From the NCBI GenBank assembly GCA_039964455.1, contig JBDVXK010000010.1:124001-188000 (forward strand): DNA of 64,000 nt. The letters are read 5' to 3'. The position numbers were made by a program, and so were the translations under genes. Numbering within the stretch: the first letter of the stretch is position 1; each line of letters starts with the position of its first letter. Below, one piece after another: positions 44,585 through 53,662 of the stretch. Under the pieces are notes generated by a model. That model saw nothing but the letters and a program-made list of their open reading frames with translations. It searched no databases and was not told where the DNA came from. Source of the stretch: CALJFL01 sp039964455 (GTDB lineage Bacteria; Pseudomonadota; Gammaproteobacteria; Pseudomonadales; Halieaceae).

Positions 44585-46222
44585 ATGAAAAAGAAAATCT
44601 TCGATGTCTGCGTCATAGGGACCGGTGCTGGCGGAGGTGTGGTGATTGATCAGCTCACCGCGGCCGGCTTTTCCGTGGTTGCATTGGAGCGCGGGCCCTA
44701 TCTCCCAACCAGCGAGTTCGATGATGATGAACTGCGCAACGGTGTGCGAGACCTGGTGTTTTCCGCCAATCAGCAGGAGTCTTTCTATGACGCCAGTACT
44801 GGCGAAACCACCCAGGGGAGTTTCAGTCGAATTTCTCATTGTGTAGGCGGCACCATTACGCATTGGGATGGTATGTCGTGGCGCTTTCGCCCGGACGAAT
44901 TTCGAGTACTTTCTACCGAGGGCGCCGTGGCTGGTGCCTCCCTGGCTGACTGGCCAATCAGCTATGAGGATATGGCGCCGTTCTATGAAAAAGCTGAGTG
45001 GGATTTCGGTATCTCGGGCAGTGCCGGGGCGCATATTACCGAGGGCCCCCGGCAAAAAGGTTACCCCAATCCGCCACACCCTTATCGAACGGCCAGTACC
45101 AGAATCGCCAATGGTGCGCGCGCTATGGGTTACAAACCATTCCCTATTCCACTGGCGATCAACTCGAAAGCGCATGGTGGTCGACCTGAGTGTATGCGCG
45201 GTGGCTCCTGCAGGGCCTATGGTTGCCCGATTCATGCCAAGGCTACGACCTATGCGATCTCTCTGCCCCGCGCCGCGAGCACGGGTAAGCTGGATTTGCG
45301 TGCGGATGCCATGGTTTTCGAGCTACCACAAAAAAATGGCCGTGTTACCGGCGCCCGTTATCTGGATGCCAGGGGTGACGCCCACGAGGTATTGGCCAAG
45401 CATGTAATTTGTGCGGCCGGAACAATAGGTACGCCGCACTTGATGCTGCAAAGCGGATCTTCCGAGGGGCTAGGGAACAGTTCAGGGCTGGTGGGCAAGA
45501 ATCTTCAGTTTCATCATTTCCCCAGTGCAGTCGCGGTGTTTGATGAGGACATGCGTGGTTATACCGGATTTGAGGGCCACGTTGCTTTCGATGATCTGCA
45601 TCCCAGCGATGCCAGGCGAGGGTTCATTCGTGGCGGCGTGGTTATTGAGGCCAATATCTTTTCGCATCAACCCATCATGCACAGCCTTGCACTTGCCGGC
45701 GAGGGGCAGACCTGGGGCGCTGGCCTGAAGGAGCACATGCGAAACTTCAGTCGAACCGTTCACTTTGCTGGTATCTGTGAGGAGCTTCCCATGGAATCGA
45801 ATCGGGTGGAGCTGGACCCTACCCTGAAGGATCGATTTGGTTTGCCTCTACCGCGAATCACTAAAACCAATCACCCCAATGATATCGCCATGAGTATCTG
45901 GTACGAGAAACAATTGGCGGAAGTAGCGCGAGCGGCAGGAGCCAGTAAAGTGATGTCGCCCTCTATTGTTGGTCTGGACATAAAACTGGATACGCCGGTC
46001 ACTGGCGCGGAGCACAACCATGGTACCTGCCGCATGGGTAATGATCCGGAGAAATCTGTTCTGGACAAGTGGTGCCGCAGCCATGAGGTTCCCAATTTCT
46101 GGGTGGCGGATGGCAGCGTTATGCCGACCAACGGTGGCTACAATCCGACCCTGACGATCCTGGCTAATGCCTATCGGGTTTCTGATTACTTCATTCGTGA
46201 GTCAGCGAGGCAATCACTATGA
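44585..46222 (+). CDS. GMC family FAD oxidoreductase
   Basis: A 545-residue glucose-methanol-choline oxidoreductase. The N-terminal FAD motif is VCVIGTGAGGGVVIDQLTAAG. Mid-sequence Cys-rich segment ECMRGGSCRAYGCPIHAKAT is typical of gluconate/sorbitol dehydrogenase-type large subunits. The C-terminus has EHNHGTCRMGNDPEKSVLD and NGGYNPTLTILANAYR with the catalytic His/Asn region. The stop overlaps the next gene start (ATGA). With the small subunit it should oxidise an alcohol or sugar; no cytochrome c gene follows. Confidence 0.94.
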   Translation: MKKKIFDVCVIGTGAGGGVVIDQLTAAGFSVVALERGPYLPTSEFDDDELRNGVRDLVFSANQQESFYDASTGETTQGSFSRISHCVGGTITHWDGMSWRFRPDEFRVLSTEGAVAGASLADWPISYEDMAPFYEKAEWDFGISGSAGAHITEGPRQKGYPNPPHPYRTASTRIANGARAMGYKPFPIPLAINSKAHGGRPECMRGGSCRAYGCPIHAKATTYAISLPRAASTGKLDLRADAMVFELPQKNGRVTGARYLDARGDAHEVLAKHVICAAGTIGTPHLMLQSGSSEGLGNSSGLVGKNLQFHHFPSAVAVFDEDMRGYTGFEGHVAFDDLHPSDARRGFIRGGVVIEANIFSHQPIMHSLALAGEGQTWGAGLKEHMRNFSRTVHFAGICEELPMESNRVELDPTLKDRFGLPLPRITKTNHPNDIAMSIWYEKQLAEVARAAGASKVMSPSIVGLDIKLDTPVTGAEHNHGTCRMGNDPEKSVLDKWCRSHEVPNFWVADGSVMPTNGGYNPTLTILANAYRVSDYFIRESARQSL

Positions 46223-46848
46223 GCGAACACAATAGTACGGAAGTCACCAGGCGAGCGGCGCTGCGCGGCACAGCCGTTTTCGCGGGGGGACTCTACACGG
46301 CACTTAACATGCCGCGACCCCTGGCACTTGCAGCCATGGAAAACAGCTCGGCCGTTCTCTTGACCGCGACGCAATGGCCTACGGTTGAGGCGATCACCGC
46401 CCGAATTATTCCCACAGATCATCAAGGCGGTGCCAAAGAAGCCAACTGCGTGAATTTTATCGACAAGGCGTTGGCGAACGAGGACTCTGCCTCGGCGCCC
46501 GATTTCAGGTTTGGGCTGTCGGCCCTTGATCTGCTTTGCTCAGAGGTACACGGTAGACCGTTTGCGGAGCTTTCGCCGGAGCAGCAGGACAGCACGCTTG
46601 CCTCACTTGAGTCGGGTTCGGCAAAGCCATGGCCAGCGGGTGGTGTCACTGCCGCCAGTTTCTTCGAATTGGTCAGGGTAATGACGATTATGGGATTTAT
46701 GGCCGACCCCGACTATGGCGGTAACAAGGAGATGATCGGTTGGCAGGTTGCCCGCTATCCAGGGCCGCGACATCACCAGGGAGGCTACACTCCGGCACAA
46801 ATGTTAGGGGAGGAGCCAATCACCACGCTTTGGGGCGAGGAGATGTAG
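46219..46848 (+). CDS. gluconate 2-dehydrogenase subunit 3 family protein
   Basis: A 209-residue small subunit of a membrane-associated GMC dehydrogenase. The N-terminus TRRAALRGTAVFAGGL has a twin-arginine-like signal, so the folded small subunit may carry the FAD subunit across the membrane by hitchhiking. WPTVEAITARIIPTDHQGG and the C-terminal MIGWQVARYPGPRHHQGGYT are family blocks. Translational coupling to the large subunit is shown by the ATGA overlap. Confidence 0.92.
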   Translation: MSEHNSTEVTRRAALRGTAVFAGGLYTALNMPRPLALAAMENSSAVLLTATQWPTVEAITARIIPTDHQGGAKEANCVNFIDKALANEDSASAPDFRFGLSALDLLCSEVHGRPFAELSPEQQDSTLASLESGSAKPWPAGGVTAASFFELVRVMTIMGFMADPDYGGNKEMIGWQVARYPGPRHHQGGYTPAQMLGEEPITTLWGEEM

Positions 46849-46902
46849 TCGCTTTTGCGGGCCATGCAATTAATTTATAAGCACAACTATCAGGAGAAAA
46901 AA

Positions 46903-47337
46903 ATGAACAGCTACACTTTCAAAAATCAGGATATAAGCTGGAATCAGCTCGAGGGATTTGATCATTTCAGCTATCACATACTGGACGTGGACAGGGAACA
47001 GAAGGTGGTCGATGCCATCTTCAAATTTGCCGCTAACGAAAAGATTGCCCTGCATCGCCATCTCGCCCTAAACCATATGCTGGTGTTGGAGGGAGAGCAC
47101 ATACTTTACGAACCAGACGGTACAGTGAAAGAGGTGAGACCCGCCGGTCGATACACGGTCAGTCAGGCTGACCATGAGCCTCACCAGGAGGGCGGAAGAG
47201 ATCAGGATGTGATCATACTGTTCAGCATCCGAGGTACTGACGGCGACATGTACGAGATTCTCGACGCCGAAATGAATCAGATAGCGATGTTGGGAATGGA
47301 TGACTTCGAGGGACTGTTAGCCGCGCAGGCGGCTTAG
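46903..47337 (+). CDS. cupin domain protein
   Basis: A 144-residue single-domain cupin. From ATG 46903 (AGGAG 7 bp upstream) it begins MNSYTFKNQDISWNQLEGFD. Metal-binding residues fit KIALHRHLALNHMLVLEGEH (two His plus Glu) and the second cupin motif near YTVSQADHEPHQEGGRDQ. It resembles ChrR-like or acetylacetone-dioxygenase-like cupins. It is the third gene of the GMC unit, 54 bp after the small subunit. Confidence 0.85.
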   Translation: MNSYTFKNQDISWNQLEGFDHFSYHILDVDREQKVVDAIFKFAANEKIALHRHLALNHMLVLEGEHILYEPDGTVKEVRPAGRYTVSQADHEPHQEGGRDQDVIILFSIRGTDGDMYEILDAEMNQIAMLGMDDFEGLLAAQAA

Positions 47338-47383
47338 GACGCAGACCCTCAAAAGTACGTTGCGTTTAGGCCCATTTCCCACG

Positions 47384-48202
47384 CTACTCGGGTACGCCAT
47401 CGGTGGCCAGCTGTTTACCCAGTTGCGCCGCCAGAGCGAAGAATTTTTCGGGTTCCTGGTGTCGCATGGCCGCCAGGTCTCTTTCCATACCCTTGGCATA
47501 GATCAACTCGGGAACCTTGTTTTCCACGGCGTCGAGAATCGCATTGGCGCAATCCATGGGGTCGTCACCGTTATCGATGTTGGCGTCTGAACGGCCTTGC
47601 TGGCTGCCATCGGAAGTCACAGAGTTACGCGCAATATCAGTCGCTACCGAGCCTGGCAGTACATTTGTTACCTGAATATTATGCAGCGCTTCCACTTCAG
47701 AGCGCAGCGCATCCATGTAGCCAATCAAGCCGTGCTTGGCCGCGGAGTAGGCTGTTCTAAGCGGCGCCCCAATCCTTCCGGCGATCGAGCTGATCGCAAC
47801 AATATGACCTCCCCCGGCGTCAGCCATGCGGCTAAGCTGTAATTGTGTCAGCCAGATAGGCGACATCAGGTCCACATTGAGCAGGTGAGTATATACGTCC
47901 GGATCTGTGTCCATGGCCAGGCTGCGCTGGCTTATCCCTGCATTGTTAACCAGAATATCGACGCGCCCGGCCCAGTCCCATGCCTGATTTACTCTGGAAT
48001 CCAGCGTAGCAAAGTCAGTAACTTCAAACGGGTGCAGCATGGAATCCGTAGGTAGTTCGTCAGCCACGGCCTGCAGTGCGTCGACCCGCCGCCCAGACAG
48101 AATAATGCGGGCGCCTTCGTTGGCGAAGGCGATCGCCAGTGCCTTACCAATCCCTGAGGATGCGCCGGTAATCCATGCAACCTTGCCCTCAAATCTTTTC
48201 AT
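47384..48202 (-). CDS. SDR family oxidoreductase
   Basis: A 272-residue short-chain dehydrogenase. It shows VAWITGASSGIGKALA (cofactor loop), LSGRR at the end of beta-2 suggesting NADPH preference, NNAGISQRS, and the Ser in VAISSIAGRIG. The catalytic Tyr/Lys is YSAAK, and LPGSVATDI follows. The overall length and pattern resemble DHRS7-like enzymes. It is convergent with the cupin gene and divergent from the next SDR by about 145 bp. Substrate unknown. Confidence 0.93.
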   Translation of the reverse strand: MKRFEGKVAWITGASSGIGKALAIAFANEGARIILSGRRVDALQAVADELPTDSMLHPFEVTDFATLDSRVNQAWDWAGRVDILVNNAGISQRSLAMDTDPDVYTHLLNVDLMSPIWLTQLQLSRMADAGGGHIVAISSIAGRIGAPLRTAYSAAKHGLIGYMDALRSEVEALHNIQVTNVLPGSVATDIARNSVTSDGSQQGRSDANIDNGDDPMDCANAILDAVENKVPELIYAKGMERDLAAMRHQEPEKFFALAAQLGKQLATDGVPE

Positions 48203-48346
48203 ACCTGTTCCTTTAGACTATTGCTTTCAAAAAATTTGATCTATAGCTTAGTCGATCACGTCAACTTGCACACGTAGGTGCAACTGCCTTTCGAGGCATT
48301 GCACTTGCTGACAAACCGATCGCAAATCAACACGAGGACACAGACC

Positions 48347-49099
48347 ATGTACTTATCCGGAAAAACAGCCCTGGTAACAGGCGCGGGGCAGGGGGTTGGC
48401 CAGGGTATCGCACTGGCATTGGCAGCACAGGGCGCCAGTATTGCTGTCACGGGTCGCACCATGGAAAAACTGGAGAACACCTGTGCCCAAATCGAGGAAA
48501 GAGGGGGTAGGGCTCTTGCCATCGTCTGTGACGTCAAAGATAACGATTCATTGAGTAAATGCGTGAACCGGGTAGTCGAACACTTTGGCGGCATCAATAT
48601 TCTGGTGAATAACGCTCAGGAAGTGCCTCTTGGCACGCTGCAGCAGGTAGACGACGCTGCCTTTAACGCAGGCTGGGAGTCTGGGCCACTTGCCACCTTC
48701 AGATTAATGAAGCTTTGTTATCCACACCTAAAGGGTGATGGCTGTATTGTTAATCTTGCCAGTGCAGCTGGCAAACGCTGGGATATGAGCGGCTATGGCT
48801 GTTACGCAGCCACTAAAGAAGCGATTCGCTCTTTAACGCGCGCGGCCGCCTGTGAGTGGGGGCCGGATAACATTAGAACCAACGTGATTCTGCCGCACGC
48901 AAAATCACCGGGACTTGAATGGTGGATGGAAACTAACCCCGAAGAGGCCGCGGCATTCGTAGCCACGATTCCACAGCGTCGTGTTGGCGAGTGCGAGCAG
49001 GATATTGGCCGCTTCGTCGCTCAGCTTTGCGGACCGGACAGTGCTTATGTCAATGGACAGTCTATTGGGCTAGATGGTGGTCAGGCTCTTATTGGCTAA
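48347..49099 (+). CDS. SDR family oxidoreductase
   Basis: A 250-residue short-chain dehydrogenase started at ATG 48347 (GAGGA 10 bp upstream). The cofactor loop is LVTGAGQGVGQGIAL, and the NNAQ motif (VNNAQEVPL) replaces the usual NNAG. Catalytic residues are Ser in VNLASAAGKRW and Tyr/Lys in CYAATK. The C-terminus ends SIGLDGGQALIG, common for the family. It faces the HlyD-type gene with a 4-bp overlap of ends. Confidence 0.92.
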   Translation: MYLSGKTALVTGAGQGVGQGIALALAAQGASIAVTGRTMEKLENTCAQIEERGGRALAIVCDVKDNDSLSKCVNRVVEHFGGINILVNNAQEVPLGTLQQVDDAAFNAGWESGPLATFRLMKLCYPHLKGDGCIVNLASAAGKRWDMSGYGCYAATKEAIRSLTRAAACEWGPDNIRTNVILPHAKSPGLEWWMETNPEEAAAFVATIPQRRVGECEQDIGRFVAQLCGPDSAYVNGQSIGLDGGQALIG

Positions 49100-50337
49100 T
49101 GCCCGCCGAACACCAGAGTTTTTACCGGCAACACCAGCGCCTGTATACGCAAGATAACCGCGTGCACTATGCCCACGGCGTCTACCATGTGAAGGAACAG
49201 GTATTCCCCCAGACCGAGGTTGCCCGCTGCAAGCGCATCGTGATTAAAGGTATAAGCATTGGCCAGACACTTGGTACCAGGGAATACGCCCTCAAGTCCG
49301 CCTTCGTATAGAGGCTCCATGGCGACAGTTAACGTACCGGGCTTTGCCCTTACCTGAATATCCAGCAGGTTGTCCGCGGGCCGCAGCTGACCCGCTGGAA
49401 TTACGTCTAATACTCGTACCACCACCATGGGAATCACAGTGAATGGTTTTGACATACAAGTGATTTCCGCCAGCGTGCCAGGTTTCACAATGGGGGCTGC
49501 CAGTTGGTTGAAGCCAGCCTGCACTTCGACAAGGCCAGACTCCACGCCTCCAACAGGAATCAACAACCCTGCCGGCCGCAGTATCGGGTTGACGTAATCG
49601 CCAGGCTGCAACAAAAACTGTGCAACTCGGCCCGCGATACCTGCGTAGATGGTTGTTTTACGAACTTCCACCTGTGTTTGTTCCAGAGTATCCACGGCGC
49701 TGGCCCGTTGTGCGGGTAGTACAGAATCGAGTTGCGCCTGCACCGCCTGTAAGTTGGCATTTGCGGCCGACAGCGCTCCCTGGCGGGATTCAACACTATT
49801 TTGCAGACGTTGTATCTCTCTCGGGCTGACCAAACCCGAATCGCGCTCTTGTAATTCTACCTTCAGTCGCAGCTCGTTTTCGGCTTGGTCCAGCGAGCCC
49901 TGTGCCTGTGCGACAAGGCCCCTCATTGCCGCTCTCTCGGCCTCTGCCAGTTTTATACCTGCATCCAGCTCCATGATTTTGCTTTTCGCGACTTCCATAG
50001 CAGCCAGTTGGCTACTCTCTTCGAGTGCGAACAGAGGGTCGCCGGCCGCCACCAGCTGACCATTCTCTACAAATACTTCGTCGACTCTGCCGCCGCCCTC
50101 AGGAAGCATGGTCACAGTCCGAAAAAACGGAGAGGCGTTGCTGGTAGATGGGTGGTAGTAAAAAATTAGCGTTATCAAGGCCACGGTTAACAATACGCAG
50201 GCGGTGATCCCCCAGCGCAATTCGTACCACATGCTAAAAAACGTTATCTCGTGGCCCCAGCGCTTGCCTTGTAAATAGCGCCTGCCGAGGAAGTCAGGGA
50301 GTATCGTAATCAGCGAGCAGAGTAAAAATTCCAGCAT
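49096..50337 (-). CDS. HlyD family membrane-fusion protein
   Basis: A 413-residue periplasmic adaptor. It has one N-terminal membrane helix (residues ~38-60), then a barrel-sandwich/lipoyl segment VDEVFVENGQLVAAGDPLFA. A long coiled-coil pair (AAMEVAKSKIMELDAGIKLA to DSVLPAQRASAVDTL) and a second lipoyl half (IYAGIAGRVAQFLLQPGDYV) follow. HlyD-type adaptors link an inner-membrane transporter to an outer-membrane channel; neither is adjacent. It is 2 bp after a small membrane-protein gene, so these two act together. Confidence 0.88.
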   Translation of the reverse strand: MLEFLLCSLITILPDFLGRRYLQGKRWGHEITFFSMWYELRWGITACVLLTVALITLIFYYHPSTSNASPFFRTVTMLPEGGGRVDEVFVENGQLVAAGDPLFALEESSQLAAMEVAKSKIMELDAGIKLAEAERAAMRGLVAQAQGSLDQAENELRLKVELQERDSGLVSPREIQRLQNSVESRQGALSAANANLQAVQAQLDSVLPAQRASAVDTLEQTQVEVRKTTIYAGIAGRVAQFLLQPGDYVNPILRPAGLLIPVGGVESGLVEVQAGFNQLAAPIVKPGTLAEITCMSKPFTVIPMVVVRVLDVIPAGQLRPADNLLDIQVRAKPGTLTVAMEPLYEGGLEGVFPGTKCLANAYTFNHDALAAGNLGLGEYLFLHMVDAVGIVHAVILRIQALVLPVKTLVFGGH

Positions 50338-50339
50338 TA

Positions 50340-50747
50340 CTATTGCTCCCTGTCGACTGGCGCTATTTGAGCGTCAGGTTCGTTGTCAGGGGGTGAGGAC
50401 TGCTGCGCGCCAGAAATCTTGGCTAGCGACTCTGCAATCGAATTGATCGGTGTTACTACGTCGGGCAATCTGACTACAGACAGCAACAGCGCGGCTACCC
50501 AAAAAACATTGTTGTGGGTAAATAAAGCCAGTAGTGCCAGCACAGCAATAAACTGTAGCTGTGTATTGTTCTGGCGATGCGCCATCCTTTCTGGCAGCGC
50601 GTGTAGTTTCAAATAAAAGTTGCCGACGGTCAGCAATAGAATAACCAATAGCCAGACCACTACGGTAAAAAGCGGGTCTGCGCCATCCTCGCCACCAATG
50701 AAGCGCGGGAGGTGCTCGGGTGCGAGAGGGTGTGTATTGCCAATCAT
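50340..50747 (-). CDS. small membrane protein, HlyD partner
   Basis: A 135-residue protein with three predicted membrane helices (about residues 25-45, 62-80 and 82-100) and a Pro/Gln/Asp-rich cytoplasmic tail. GGAGAAG lies just upstream of the ATG. It ends 2 bp before the HlyD-type gene, so the two are translated together. The pairing resembles YibH/YibI-like or YiaV/YiaW-like adaptor and membrane-protein pairs, but I do not recognise the sequence itself. Confidence 0.75.
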   Translation of the reverse strand: MIGNTHPLAPEHLPRFIGGEDGADPLFTVVVWLLVILLLTVGNFYLKLHALPERMAHRQNNTQLQFIAVLALLALFTHNNVFWVAALLLSVVRLPDVVTPINSIAESLAKISGAQQSSPPDNEPDAQIAPVDREQ

Positions 50748-50943
50748 TATTCTTCTCCATTACTTCAGCGGATGAAGCAGATGTTGATCTTTCTTATTCC
50801 CGCATAGGCTACTCCATATTAAAGGTACCAACCAGTGCTCGAATTACTTTGGTAGCTGCCTGATCAAACTTGTACGTTAATGGCACATGCTGGGGGCTGA
50901 TCTATACTCTGGAAAACTGACTCTATGAAGAAGGAAAATCACA

Positions 50944-51094
50944 ATGCTTGGATATGTGACACTGGGTACCAATGACCATGATAGAGCTCGGGGCGACTGA
51001 CGAGGGCGCTCCGGGCCAACGTATCGAGGGGTTCTACGCGGGGTATTTTCGCGATCTGGATGGCAATAAACTGAATGCGTTTATTTTTGCCTAG
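50944..51094 (+). pseudogene. VOC/glyoxalase-family gene remnant
   Basis: Two pieces of a VOC (glyoxalase-like) protein are recognisable in different frames. The first starts at ATG 50944 and reads MLGYVTLGTNDHDRA, then hits a TGA at 50998. The second, shifted by one base, reads EGAPGQRIEGFYAGYFRDLD and then GNKLNAFIFA, ending at 51092-51094. These match the first strand and the last conserved metal-site strand of a ~130-residue protein; the ~75-residue middle is gone. The gene is therefore a decayed internal-deletion remnant. Confidence 0.75.
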
Positions 51095-51118
51095 CTACTG
51101 TGGGTCTTTGCGCCGCTG

Positions 51119-51985
51119 TTACTTAAACGGATTATTGATAACCGGTGTAATCTGAAGCCGAAGATTCCATTCGGTACCGTAGTCATCGGGTTTGATGACA
51201 GAGTAGTGGAGTTCGGCTCTCAGCTTTACTGGCGTTTTTCCCCAGCGCAGGGTTTTGGTAACTCCCAGACCGATGGGAAATGTCAGGGCATTGTCGGAGT
51301 CTGCTTCCCAGTCGTAAGTGATCGTGGGACCCATGCCGATCGACATGGCATTCGGCAATGAATAGCGAATCGTATATTGGATGTCTGTTCGACTGGTGTC
51401 GTTGCGATCGCTATCACCGTCAACGGATTCCCAGTGTTGCGCCAGCACGCCATAAACCCAGGGCTTGCCAATGTTAAACCACATGGCCGCCGGTCCGGCC
51501 TGGTATTTACCCTGGCCTAATTCATCTTCCGAGGCGGTAGGAAATATCACTGTGGCGCCCACGCCCCATACCGGACCATCTGCTCGATTGGGGCCAGCCA
51601 GAGCTAGCAGTTGAATGTCGCCCAGGCCCGTTTTGTGCTCGGAAGACTCGAAAGTCGAGTCATCAAATACCGGCTCAGTCACCATCGGGAACACCGGGCG
51701 TAGCGTGAACATGGTCTGCTTCTCGTCGCCAACTTCAAAAGGCATGAATGGCTGGAAAAACATATTGTTGGCGTATTCGTTACCTTTGACGTCATCGCCA
51801 GATCTTGCTGATGAATTATTCTGAAAGGTGAGCGACCAGATGCTTGTTAGCGGGTTGTTCAGTTTACGGTCAAGCTCTGCGAGGTCTGCCGTAGCTAATG
51901 AATCTTCTTCGGCGCCTTCGGCCAGCGTCAGGGCGGATTGTGCCAGTAGCCAGAATGTGAGCAGGAGTCGGGTAGCGATATTCAT
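51119..51985 (-). CDS. predicted outer-membrane beta-barrel protein
   Basis: A 288-residue exported protein. A Sec signal covers residues 1-22 (SALTLAEGAEE). The mature part alternates hydrophobic and polar residues in strands, with GLGDIQLLALAGP and GVGATVIFPTASEDELGQGK. A C-terminal LRLQITPVINNPFK follows. The layout resembles the MetA-pathway/phenol-degradation outer-membrane family (PF13557-like), whose members may aid uptake of hydrophobic compounds. Assignment is by pattern only. Confidence 0.7.
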   Translation of the reverse strand: MNIATRLLLTFWLLAQSALTLAEGAEEDSLATADLAELDRKLNNPLTSIWSLTFQNNSSARSGDDVKGNEYANNMFFQPFMPFEVGDEKQTMFTLRPVFPMVTEPVFDDSTFESSEHKTGLGDIQLLALAGPNRADGPVWGVGATVIFPTASEDELGQGKYQAGPAAMWFNIGKPWVYGVLAQHWESVDGDSDRNDTSRTDIQYTIRYSLPNAMSIGMGPTITYDWEADSDNALTFPIGLGVTKTLRWGKTPVKLRAELHYSVIKPDDYGTEWNLRLQITPVINNPFK

Positions 51986-52141
51986 AATGGAACTGGGGCA
52001 CTTGGCAAGCTCGAAGATGACTCAGTCTAACCTGATTTATTGATAAATCATAAGCGCGGTAAGGAAGGCAGCGTGGCTCAAGATTGAGATTGGCAGTACG
52101 GTGGGAGCTGAAGGCAATTCTTCTATGATGCCTGCGCGCCT

Positions 52142-53647
52142 CTATTTCATGTCCCAGACCCTGACCACCCCTCCCATGGTGCCGACATAGGCCGAGCCAT
52201 TGGGTGTAATTGAAATGCTGCCGTAATGGTTGTTGAACTTCTCTCCTACCCCCATCAATACCTTGTAAGCTAGCTCTCCGGTGTGGGCGCTGATGGCGGT
52301 GAAATACCAGGCATGCATGTCCTCTGGATTACTTTTGTCGCGAGTGATTACGTAAATCAGGCCACTGGCGAGTGATGCCTTGGGCACAGACGAGGGCGCG
52401 CTGATATCGTTGTTCTCCCAAACTAGCTCGCAACGTTGTGTCTGCCTGTCGATTCTCAATCGCGCCAAACCCGGCTCTGCGGTGATCTGCTTGTAGGGCC
52501 CCTGATAGCCGAAGTTGTTTTCTACAACAAAACCGTCTGCTAGTGCTACCAGTGAATTTTCGCTTGTACCTTTGCCGGATTCGAACACCGGTTGTTTGCA
52601 ATACAGGGCGGGTTTGTCGGCCCCGGGAGACTGTTTGAACACATTTACATTGATGCGCGTGTCGGCGTTATCAGTGATCGCAACAAATTCGTCTCCCAGT
52701 AGCGTTGGTGTGGTCCCCGTCCCAAAACCCATAGTGCCTGGTTTGGGTGCAGTGCCTCTGTCGTAGGCTTCCCTCCAGCCAATAGTGAGCCTTCCGTTCT
52801 GATCAAGATTGAAACGGTACATGGCGTGATTTGATGCGATGAATACACCGCGAGCACTAACGGCCATGGCATTGTCGATCCCTTCATTTTCCAAGCTGAT
52901 CACTTGAATGTCATGCCCAGATCGATCGGCCACGCCTACCAGTCCTGTACGTGTGATAAACCAGTAATTTCCCTGCCAGTCGGGTAGCACATCGATGATG
53001 CGGTGATCCTCATCGCGAACAGCGTCCAGTGCGTTAGACAAAGGAACGCTGGTTCGCTTACTCCACTTCAAGTCCTGGGCCTGGGTTAACTCCCAGATCT
53101 CGATAGCGGGTTCGTTACTTGCTAGTAAAACGCGATATTCATGATCCAGGTGAAAGTAAACGCCGCCGCCAAATTTGCTGCCTATGGGAAGCCAGCGGGT
53201 AATTTTTTTTCTGGCAAGTATGGCCAGCGACTCGGGATCACGTGCCACCAACGTCACTCCGAAAGGTGTAACGCAGGTTGAGATAAGTCTGCCTTCGTTG
53301 TCCAGAACAGAGGAGACGCAATTGCCTACCAAGGGATGAAACAGCGCTGACTCGACTTGCGGATTGATGCCCAGTGGGCCAGCCCAGCTATAAGTATCAC
53401 TCTGATAACTATCGTTGTGCATGCTGTTGTGGCCGGCGGGAGCCAGAAAGGGGTGGTTGGCGAACTGTGCGCTAGCCATGGGCAGCGGCTCTTGTGATTC
53501 GCCAATAAACGGATTTACATTGCTTATATCTGTATTGGTCGGGATGGGTCCATCAACATCTCGAGTAAACCAGACTACTAAAATCGTGACAGTAATAACC
53601 AGAAGTAGTGTGATGCGCCATAGCCAGACAGTGCCATGCCTTAGCAT
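52142..53647 (-). CDS. membrane-anchored propeller-like protein
   Basis: A 501-residue protein with an N-terminal membrane helix (residues ~10-27, no clear cleavage site), so a periplasmic domain anchored to the inner membrane. The body has repeated blade-like segments, such as WQGNYWFITRTGLVGVADRS, SARGVFIASNHAMYRFNLDQ, VALADGFVVENNFGY, and SITPNGSAYVGTMGGVVRVW. This pattern suggests a beta-propeller. I do not recognise a named family; no PQQ or heme motif is seen. It is 154 bp upstream of the beta-barrel gene on the same strand. Confidence 0.65.
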   Translation of the reverse strand: MLRHGTVWLWRITLLLVITVTILVVWFTRDVDGPIPTNTDISNVNPFIGESQEPLPMASAQFANHPFLAPAGHNSMHNDSYQSDTYSWAGPLGINPQVESALFHPLVGNCVSSVLDNEGRLISTCVTPFGVTLVARDPESLAILARKKITRWLPIGSKFGGGVYFHLDHEYRVLLASNEPAIEIWELTQAQDLKWSKRTSVPLSNALDAVRDEDHRIIDVLPDWQGNYWFITRTGLVGVADRSGHDIQVISLENEGIDNAMAVSARGVFIASNHAMYRFNLDQNGRLTIGWREAYDRGTAPKPGTMGFGTGTTPTLLGDEFVAITDNADTRINVNVFKQSPGADKPALYCKQPVFESGKGTSENSLVALADGFVVENNFGYQGPYKQITAEPGLARLRIDRQTQRCELVWENNDISAPSSVPKASLASGLIYVITRDKSNPEDMHAWYFTAISAHTGELAYKVLMGVGEKFNNHYGSISITPNGSAYVGTMGGVVRVWDMK

Positions 53648-53662
53648 TGCCCATATCTCACC

